Shown piece after piece: positions 1-5,110 of a stretch of DNA of 6,461 nucleotides. Within the stretch, counting starts at the first letter, position 1. Each line of letters opens with the position of its first letter. Under the pieces are notes generated by a model that worked only from the letters and a program-made list of their open reading frames with translations, did no database searches and was not told the DNA's origin. This DNA is from Acidobacteriaceae bacterium (GTDB lineage Bacteria; Acidobacteriota; Terriglobia; Terriglobales; Acidobacteriaceae). The stretch is from positions 262 through 6,722 of the forward strand of contig PLBX01000410.1 of the NCBI GenBank assembly GCA_003135495.1, written 5' to 3'. A program made the position numbers and the translations under genes.

Positions 1-1388
1 GTGTGACTGAGCCTCTGCGCTTCCGCTAAGTATGCCTCGCTCCTCCGAAACGTCCTCTCGGCCCGCTTGCGTTCAGTCACATCGATCACGGTTCCCACGA
101 ATTCAGTCAGGTCGCCGGAGGGGCTGAGAACGGGATGGCCTACCACGTGAATGTCTCTGATCTCGCCGCCGGGCTGAACGATTCGATAATCCATCTCGTA
201 ATCTGTTTTCGCACGCGCTGCTGTCTCGGAGGTTTCCATGACCTTGGCTTGATCATCTGGATGGATGCGTTGAAAAAACGTTTCGAATCGGGGCAGACCA
301 CCTTGCGGGTCAACACCCAGCACGCGGTAGCATTCTTCGGACAAGTACCTGATCTCGCCGGTGGCAGGGGACCATGCCCAACTGCCTGTGTGGCAGAGCC
401 GCTGCGCTTCTGCTAGATATGCCTCTCTCTCCCGAAGCGCAACTTCTGCCTGTTTGCGCTCAGTAATGTCCATCATGGTGCACACGAATTGCTCCACATC
501 CCCGGATGCGTTCAAAACAGGATGGCCCACAGTGTGAGTGTGCTTGACAGTGCCGTCCGCAAGAACGATTCGGTGTTCCACTTCGTAATCCGACTTTCCA
601 CTGATAGCTCGATCTTTTGCCTCCTGCACTTTGGCTCGATCCTCCGGATGCATGCGCTGCAGCCGGTCTTTCCAAGCTGACAGACCGTGTTTTGGATCAA
701 AGCCATATATGCGATACCATTCCTCGGAGAGATACAAAGGGTCCCATCCTGGTACCCGCCAGGCTCCGCTCCCCGTATGCGTGAGCCTCTGCGCTTCTGA
801 TAAATATGCCTCTCTCTCCCGAAGCGTCTGTTCGGCCTGCTTCGCTGCGGTGATATCCGTCACCGCCCCGACAAATTCAAAGTCGCCCGAATCATCGTTG
901 GTTGAGGGATGGCCCACGACTCGAACGTACTTCACCGAGTCATCCGGCATCAGCATTCGATGTTCAACATCAAAAGCCTTCCTGTTCTGTGCTGCTTGAT
1001 TGAGTGTTTCTTGGACGAAATCTATGTCCTCAGGATGGGTTCGCTGCAATATGACTTTCACTGTGGGTTTGCGGGCTGGGTCGTATCCAAAAATTCGAAA
1101 CGTTTCTTCTGACCAGACAATATCCCCACTGGAAACGCTCCAGCCGAAACTGCCGGCGTGACTCACTCTCTGCGCCTCTGCCAGATAGGTCTCACTTCGC
1201 AGCAGCGCCTTTTCGGCGCGCTCACGATGGAGCACCTCCTTTGTCAGTTCATTCTTTGTCAGTTCATTGTTGACGGCGGTCAGTTGGCTGGTCCGTTCTC
1301 CGACACGTTGCTCCAGTTCCTCATTCAGGCGCTTGATTCCAGCCTTCGCTTGCTTTTTCTGCGCCGGTTTATTTCTGATCATCCCCAT
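1..1388 (-). CDS. Multi-PAS sensor protein, probable histidine kinase (N-terminal part, truncated by window edge)
   Basis: The frame is open from ATG 1388 to the left edge (462 full codons), so the C-terminus lies outside. An in-frame TGA lies about 40 nt upstream of the ATG. AAGG (1397-1400) sits 8 nt before the start, supporting it. Order of parts: basic N-terminus; coiled coil, about residues 18-66, of the 'LNEELEQRVGERT' type common ahead of PAS modules; PAS1 about 74-190; PAS2 about 202-320; PAS3 about 331-450; start of PAS4 at 459. Each module opens with an 'EAYLAEAQRLSHTGS'-like linker and closes with a PAC-type end such as 'DITERKQAE'. Linker tyrosines fall at 68, 195, 324 and 453, a period of 127-129 residues. 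No transmembrane segment is visible, so it is probably a cytoplasmic sensor. PAS domains bind small ligands or mediate contacts. The output domain is not in view: histidine kinase is the likeliest, a diguanylate cyclase is possible. Confidence 0.9.
   Translation of the reverse strand, partial: MGMIRNKPAQKKQAKAGIKRLNEELEQRVGERTSQLTAVNNELTKNELTKEVLHRERAEKALLRSETYLAEAQRVSHAGSFGWSVSSGDIVWSEETFRIFGYDPARKPTVKVILQRTHPEDIDFVQETLNQAAQNRKAFDVEHRMLMPDDSVKYVRVVGHPSTNDDSGDFEFVGAVTDITAAKQAEQTLREREAYLSEAQRLTHTGSGAWRVPGWDPLYLSEEWYRIYGFDPKHGLSAWKDRLQRMHPEDRAKVQEAKDRAISGKSDYEVEHRIVLADGTVKHTHTVGHPVLNASGDVEQFVCTMMDITERKQAEVALREREAYLAEAQRLCHTGSWAWSPATGEIRYLSEECYRVLGVDPQGGLPRFETFFQRIHPDDQAKVMETSETAARAKTDYEMDYRIVQPGGEIRDIHVVGHPVLSPSGDLTEFVGTVIDVTERKRAERTFRRSEAYLAEAQRLSH
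1239..1268 (-). repeat. Perfect 15-bp in-frame tandem duplication in the PAS protein coiled coil
   Basis: Two adjacent identical 15-bp units, 1239-1253 and 1254-1268, encode NELTK twice (residues 41-50 of the PAS protein). They lie inside the helix that leads into PAS1. The length keeps the reading frame but adds five residues, which is not a heptad multiple. Confidence 0.95.
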
Positions 1389-1459
1389 TTGCAGCACCTT
1401 AAAGAGAGCGTCACACCCCGAGTCATCTGCGTGTCACTCCCCCGACAGGTGAGCGCCGT

Positions 1460-1509
1460 GTGTCAGCCGGTCGACAGACGGGCATGCGCCCTTTCGTGGG
1501 CACTGACAC
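1460..1509. repeat. Inverted repeat in the divergent intergenic region
   Basis: GTGTCAG at 1460-1466 and its exact complement CTGACAC at 1503-1509 flank 36 bp. That interior can itself form small 4-bp GGGC/GCCC stems. It lies between the PAS gene start (1388) and the HD gene start (1617), the 228-bp region that must hold both promoters. No T-run follows on either strand, so it does not look like an intrinsic terminator. It could be an operator or a chance pairing. I found no convincing -10/-35 pair in this region. Confidence 0.4.
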
Positions 1510-1601
1510 TAGAAAAAGAAGCGAGTAAACAGCGCAAATAGCTCGTCCTGCGTAGTTACTGCACGCTAAAGGCCTTTGGAATAGAACATGCTCAGGCTTT
1601 G

Positions 1602-1608
1602 AAAGGAG
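1602..1608 (+). promoter_or_regulatory. Shine-Dalgarno of the HD-domain gene
   Basis: AAAGGAG ends 8 nt before ATG 1617. This decides the start: the in-frame TTG at 1599 lies upstream of this motif and would put it inside the coding sequence. Confidence 0.85.
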
Positions 1609-1616
1609 ATTTAGAT

Positions 1617-2285
1617 ATGTCCACTACAACAAGAGACAAGACAGAAGCAACCCCGATCTCAGGGGTGACGGTCCCCGACAGTAAACTTGCTCGGGAAGCC
1701 ACAGAGCTGGTGCGGGATACCGAGTCTCCCTTACTATTCAACCACTCGACTCGTGTGTATTATTTTGGCTCCCTTGCAGGAAAAAAGCGGGGATTAGAGT
1801 TTGATCCCGAGCCGCTTTACATTGGCGCGATGTTCCACGACATGGGATTGACGCCGCAGTATGGCAGTAAATCAGACCGCTTCGAAGTGGATGGTGCGAA
1901 CTGTGCGCGAGCCTTCCTGCGCCAACACAATATCTCTCAGCAGGAAATCGACACTGTGTGGACAGCGATTGCACTCCACACTACTCCGGGAATTCCCCAG
2001 TACATGCACCCGGTGGTCGCGCTGTTGACCAACGGTGTCGAGATGGATGTCCTCGGAATCGCTTACTCGGAATTCTCCGACGCTGATCGCGAAGCTATCG
2101 TCGCCGCGTATCCGCGCACCAAGCACTTTAAAGAAGACATCATCCAGGCCTTTTACGACGGCATCCATCACAAGCCTGAGACGACTTTCGGCAATGTGAA
2201 GGCAGATGTGCTGGCGGACAAGGATCCAAAATTCCAGCGCATGAACTTCTGCAGTGTCATCCGCGGTTCGCAGTGGAAGGGCTAA
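1617..2285 (+). CDS. HD-domain hydrolase, cyanamide-hydratase-like
   Basis: A 222-residue protein starting at ATG 1617. The HD metal-site pattern is clear: His43 in 'FNHSTRVYYFG', the His74-Asp75 pair in 'AMFHDMGL', His121 in 'ALHTTPG' and a later acidic residue, probably Asp144 in 'GVEMDVLG'. The 'NHSxRVYYxG' start and the 'FHDMGLT' and 'LHTTPGIP' motifs match, from memory, bacterial relatives of fungal cyanamide hydratase (the Ddi2/Ddi3 type), which hydrates cyanamide to urea with a bound metal. Bacterial members are mostly uncharacterised, so the substrate is unknown; a phosphohydrolase role cannot be excluded. There is no signal peptide, so it is probably cytoplasmic. It stands alone on the plus strand, divergent from the PAS sensor gene and convergent with the small ORF at 2404-2559. 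No obvious terminator follows it in 2286-2403. Confidence 0.9.
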   Translation: MSTTTRDKTEATPISGVTVPDSKLAREATELVRDTESPLLFNHSTRVYYFGSLAGKKRGLEFDPEPLYIGAMFHDMGLTPQYGSKSDRFEVDGANCARAFLRQHNISQQEIDTVWTAIALHTTPGIPQYMHPVVALLTNGVEMDVLGIAYSEFSDADREAIVAAYPRTKHFKEDIIQAFYDGIHHKPETTFGNVKADVLADKDPKFQRMNFCSVIRGSQWKG

Positions 2286-2403
2286 AAAGTCGGCGCGCGT
2301 TCTGATTGGGACACCCCGCTGCATTCCAGCTCATCAACTCTGCAATAGAGATTCCAAGAGTGAGACTTCAAGACAAGAAGGCGCCGGAAATCAAGGTAGT
2401 GGG

Positions 2404-2559
2404 CTACTTTGAATTTTTATAGTTCGTGTCTGACAGGTCTCGGTCGATAGATTCAATTTTCTCTAGCGACCCTTGAAGGATGAACAGTTCCTCGCGAATC
2501 CGTTCAATGTGATCGATTATCTCGCCAATTGGTTTGGGTGGTTCGTTAAGGTGGGTCAT
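2404..2559 (-). CDS. Small coiled-coil protein, 51 residues, unknown function
   Basis: ATG 2559 to TAG 2404-2406. An in-frame TAA 15 nt before the ATG fixes the N-terminus. After a Pro-rich start ('NEPPKP'), hydrophobic residues fall at 11, 14, 18, 21, 25, 28, 32, 35 and 42. This is a regular 3-4 heptad spacing of Ile/Leu, with charged residues between them, predicting an amphipathic helix or coiled coil through about residue 42. The tail is polar and lysine-rich. There are no Cys and no membrane segment. I do not recognise a family. The Shine-Dalgarno is weak: only AAAAGAG-like sequence about 15 nt upstream, within a small inverted repeat. It follows the dehydrogenase gene on the same strand after 137 nt and converges with the HD gene. 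It might act as a small oligomerising or partner-binding protein, which is inference only. The regular heptad is the main argument that it is real. Confidence 0.6.
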   Translation of the reverse strand: MTHLNEPPKPIGEIIDHIERIREELFILQGSLEKIESIDRDLSDTNYKNSK

Positions 2560-2565
2560 GACGCG

Positions 2566-2579
2566 AAGAGATTACTCTT
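2566..2579 (-). promoter_or_regulatory. Short inverted repeat just upstream of the small coiled-coil ORF
   Basis: AAGAG (2566-2570) and CTCTT (2575-2579) form a 5-bp stem with a 4-nt loop, ending 6 nt before the ATG at 2559. It overlaps the only purine-rich stretch that could serve as a ribosome binding site. It may modulate translation or be chance; the stem is short and AT-rich. Confidence 0.25.
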
Positions 2580-2696
2580 TTGTGGCGGAAAGGTCGGTAC
2601 GCTAGCGGTCCTTCCCTCCGATCTTCACCCAGTGGTGTTGGAGTGCGGTAGGTCGTGCAAGCGGGGATGAATCAGGCCTCTATCCAAGTCACCTTG

Positions 2697-3611
2697 CTAT
2701 TGGGCCGAGGGAAGCGCCGCAAGACCTGCCACTTCTTCCATCCGTCGCAACACTGCGGAGAAATCCTCCTCCTCACTTCCAGCCAATTCTTCGGAGTTTA
2801 CGTAAAATGCGGCTTCCGTCGCCGGCATGCGAACCTGTTGTTTTGCCGCTGCGTTCAGAATCAACTGCAGGTCTTTATGCATCAGGCGCATTGGAAACTG
2901 CGGACTGTAGTCATTGATCGCGATCCTCGCCAGCTTCCCCACATGAGCCGGAGCGATCACGGCTGTCTTGGATAAGACTTCGAGCAGCCTTTTGCGATCA
3001 AGGCCAGTTTTTTCCCCAAGAACCACAGCCTCAGCGATCGCCTGCATGCCAAGACCCAACAGAGTGTTCACGACCAACTTCATGGTTGTCCCTGAGCCAG
3101 GACCACCCAGAAGAAAATATTGCTTGGCGATCGTCTGGAATATTGGTTCCGCGGCGCGGAACAAGCCTTCGTTGCCACCCACCAGTAGCGTCAGGATGCC
3201 TTGGTCCGCGGCGGGAGTGCTGCCTGAGATGGCGACATCCAGAACTTCGACGCCGACTTGGGCGCCGAGTTTGTGCAGTTCCCGTGAGCTCTCCGGAGAG
3301 ATAGTGCTCATCTCAAGCACGACGGTTCCTGCCCTTGCTCCAGCAAAAACTCCCTCAGACCCGGTGTAGACGCTGCGAACGGCTTCATCATTGGTCAGGC
3401 ACGAAAGAAGCACATCGGCAGTGCGCGCCAGTTCAAGAATATTCTTGGCAACGATGCCGCCGTGTGCAGTGATGGATTCTGCCTTGGAGGAATCCAAGTC
3501 ATAGACGGCGAGTTGGTATCCATGATCGAGCAGGCGTTGTGCGATGCGGCTTCCCATGTTGCCCAAGCCAACGAATCCGAGCTTTACTTGATCTGCAGTA
3601 AGACGTTTCAT
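2697..3611 (-). CDS. NAD(P)-dependent beta-hydroxyacid dehydrogenase (3-hydroxyisobutyrate dehydrogenase family)
   Basis: A 304-residue protein, the usual length for the family. It starts at ATG 3611 with GGAG (3620-3623) 8 nt upstream. The N-terminal Rossmann fold shows 'GFVGLGNMGSRIAQRL' (12-27). Asp38 at the end of the second strand ('AVYDLD') favours NAD over NADP, since NADP-preferring members often have Asn-Arg there. The substrate-binding signature is 'DVAISGSTPAADQG' (125-138), followed by 'LLVGG'. The catalytic Lys is probably Lys178 with Asn182 in 'GSGTTMKLVVN', and the C-terminal helical domain carries 'MHKDLQLIL' (244-252). Family members oxidise 3-hydroxyisobutyrate or reduce tartronate semialdehyde, succinate semialdehyde or glyoxylate, and which applies is not decided by these motifs. 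It lies 66 bp downstream of the aldo/keto reductase on the same strand and is probably the last main gene of that operon. It is cytoplasmic. Confidence 0.93.
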   Translation of the reverse strand: MKRLTADQVKLGFVGLGNMGSRIAQRLLDHGYQLAVYDLDSSKAESITAHGGIVAKNILELARTADVLLSCLTNDEAVRSVYTGSEGVFAGARAGTVVLEMSTISPESSRELHKLGAQVGVEVLDVAISGSTPAADQGILTLLVGGNEGLFRAAEPIFQTIAKQYFLLGGPGSGTTMKLVVNTLLGLGMQAIAEAVVLGEKTGLDRKRLLEVLSKTAVIAPAHVGKLARIAINDYSPQFPMRLMHKDLQLILNAAAKQQVRMPATEAAFYVNSEELAGSEEEDFSAVLRRMEEVAGLAALPSAQ

Positions 3612-3677
3612 AGTGTGGTCTCCGTTATTTCCTCAGTGTTGTATATCTCATCGAAAAAGACGATCCGCTGCGATTTT

Positions 3678-4556
3678 TCACCGCGATCCCACTAGCTCGG
3701 GAACGCCAGAAAGTTCTTCGAATTCTTCTTCGGCTAAGCGCAGTGAAGCCGCCGCAACATTCTGTTCCAAATGGTCGATCGAGGATGTCCCCGGAATGGG
3801 CAACATGATGGGCGATCGCTGCAAGAGCCAGGCGAGCGCGACCTGGGTGGGGCTAGCGCCATGCGCCTTGGCGATTCGGTTAAGAATTTCCCCGGCAACT
3901 CTGCCTGCTCCGAGCGGGAACCAAGGGATAAAAGCAATACCGTTTCTCTGACAATAACTAACTACGTAGTCCCATTCACGGTCGGCGAAGCTATAGCGGT
4001 TCTGCACAGAGGCGATGGGGACGATCTTGCGCGCTCGTTCGATGTGCTCTTGCGTGACGTTGGATAATGCGACCAGGCGAATCTTTCCTTCGTTTCGCAG
4101 CTCGGCCAGAGTTTCCACCGAGGCGTCGAAGGACACCACGGGGTCTGGAATGTGCAATTGGTAAACGTCGATGCGGTCCAGACGCAGTCTCTTGAGACTG
4201 CCTTCGACCGCGTTTCGAAGATGCGATGGAGTTGCGTCGTGGGTCCACTGATTCGGTCCGGGACGGTTCCAGCCTCCCTTGGTGGCAATCACAAGGTCCT
4301 TCGGATAGGGGAATAACGCCTCCGCAATCAACTCTTCACTCACATGCGGCCCGTACGAGTCGGCGGTATCGATGAAGTTGACGCCAAGTTCCACAGCACG
4401 CTGAAGGACCGCCAGCGCCCGCTTTCGATCCTTTGGCGGGCCCCAAATACCTTCTCCGGTTAGGCGCATGGATCCGAACCCGAGACGATGGACAGAAAGT
4501 TTTCCGCCCAGTGTGATATCCCCTGCCAATCGGGCAGAGACTTCTTTATCGTTCAT
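3678..4556 (-). CDS. Aldo/keto reductase, YdbC/PdxI-like
   Basis: A 292-residue TIM-barrel oxidoreductase using NAD(P)H to interconvert carbonyls and alcohols. Start ATG 4556 has a strong GGAGG (4563-4567) 6 nt upstream. The full catalytic tetrad is visible: Asp63 and Tyr68 in 'FIDTADSYGPH', Lys93 in 'ATKGG' and His135 in 'VYQLHIPD'. The cofactor-binding end is 'LLQRSPIMLPIPGTSS' (244-259), followed by 'DHLEQN'. The N-terminal 'RLGFGSMRLTGEGIWGPPKDR' region and the C-terminus closely resemble, from memory, E. coli YdbC (PdxI, a pyridoxal reductase). That E. coli protein, as I recall it, lacks the catalytic His that is kept here, so the substrate need not be the same. It is cytoplasmic and lies 47 bp after the Cys/His protein and 66 bp before the beta-hydroxyacid dehydrogenase, so it is probably co-transcribed with them. 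Confidence 0.93.
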   Translation of the reverse strand: MNDKEVSARLAGDITLGGKLSVHRLGFGSMRLTGEGIWGPPKDRKRALAVLQRAVELGVNFIDTADSYGPHVSEELIAEALFPYPKDLVIATKGGWNRPGPNQWTHDATPSHLRNAVEGSLKRLRLDRIDVYQLHIPDPVVSFDASVETLAELRNEGKIRLVALSNVTQEHIERARKIVPIASVQNRYSFADREWDYVVSYCQRNGIAFIPWFPLGAGRVAGEILNRIAKAHGASPTQVALAWLLQRSPIMLPIPGTSSIDHLEQNVAAASLRLAEEEFEELSGVPELVGSR

Positions 4557-4562
4557 AATTCA

Positions 4563-4567
4563 CCTCC
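4563..4567 (-). promoter_or_regulatory. Shine-Dalgarno of the aldo/keto reductase gene
   Basis: GGAGG on the minus strand, 6 nt before ATG 4556. It is the best ribosome binding site in the minus-strand cluster and fixes that start. Confidence 0.85.
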
Positions 4568-4603
4568 AACATTATTAATTTGAACTTCTTGTAACGCTGA
4601 TTC

Positions 4604-5110
4604 TCACGGTGTTAACCCTTCAACTGCAAGGGCGCGCACTCCGCCGGAGTTTAGTACCTTGCCTTTGACCACGATCCCGGGAACTCCTATGCGATCGAGA
4701 ACATTTTCCGGAAGCCGTATGCCATTCCGTTCGCTGAGCACTAGATAAATCTCTTCGCCCTGGTCCGGAATGAATACCAGAGGGCCACCGGCCGCCGCGC
4801 ACAGCTTCGCACAGAAGGCATGATCGTAAGCGTGGGTGTGACCGCCCAGGTAACAATTCGCATCGGAGATTTCACCTCGAAGACTCACAACCTTTCCTGG
4901 AACCGCCTGTCCCACGAGCAGATCAATGTTCCCTTGCTTGGCCAATCTCCGCGCTTTTGCCGGGTCAAAGACGAGGGGCTGCACTTCCGTGAATGGCATC
5001 TTGTTCAGCTCCTTTCGATCTCCAAACTGGAAGGCGCACAATGCCAGAGCTGCGATCGAGCCGAGGCACGTCATCACCGACTTTCTACCTCGATGCTCTG
5101 TACGTAGCAT
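4604..5110 (-). CDS. Small Cys/His-motif protein, probably exported; function unknown
   Basis: 168 residues if started at ATG 5110. This start gives a basic n-region ('MLRTEHRGRK') followed by a hydrophobic stretch at about 12-28 ('VMTCLGSIAALALCAFQF'), which looks like a signal peptide or membrane anchor. The start overlaps the upstream PQQ dehydrogenase by 26 bp. An alternative ATG at 4999 has a strong AAAGGAG 9 nt upstream and would give a 131-residue cytoplasmic form without that segment. The core at about 73-130 reads as a small beta-rich domain with 'GEISDANCYLGGH' and a cluster Cys86, His91, His93, His97, Cys100, Cys104, which is plausibly a metal-binding site. From memory, similar 'D-x-x-C-Y ... 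H ... CAxxC' proteins occur in acidobacteria near redox enzymes, but I cannot name a family with certainty. Its place between the PQQ enzyme and the aldo/keto reductase suggests a helper or electron-transfer role, which is inference. Earlier ATGs to 5209 lie deep in the upstream gene and are unlikely. Confidence 0.75.
   Translation of the reverse strand: MLRTEHRGRKSVMTCLGSIAALALCAFQFGDRKELNKMPFTEVQPLVFDPAKARRLAKQGNIDLLVGQAVPGKVVSLRGEISDANCYLGGHTHAYDHAFCAKLCAAAGGPLVFIPDQGEEIYLVLSERNGIRLPENVLDRIGVPGIVVKGKVLNSGGVRALAVEGLTP
5009..5015 (-). promoter_or_regulatory. Internal Shine-Dalgarno for an alternative start of the Cys/His protein
   Basis: AAAGGAG on the minus strand, 9 nt before the in-frame ATG at 4999. 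Either this is the true start, which would delete the hydrophobic segment, or the motif is incidental or drives a second, shorter product. Confidence 0.5.

Noticed and set aside
1158..1541. Plus-strand ORFs across the start of the PAS gene
   Set aside because: They overlap the PAS coding frame in antisense; the real signal is on the minus strand.
1599..1616. TTG at 1599 as start of the HD gene
   Set aside because: The AAAGGAG Shine-Dalgarno lies downstream of it and correctly spaced before ATG 1617.
1872..2324. 150-residue minus-strand ORF opposite the HD gene
   Set aside because: It is antisense to a well-supported HD-domain gene and shows no recognisable motifs.
2600..2607. Palindrome CGCTAGCG
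   Set aside because: Flanking bases do not extend the pairing and an 8-bp palindrome is expected by chance at this scale; no terminator T-run.
2473..2670. 65-residue plus-strand ORF between the HD gene and the dehydrogenase
   Set aside because: It is antisense to the heptad-repeat ORF, which has the stronger protein pattern; no clear ribosome site.
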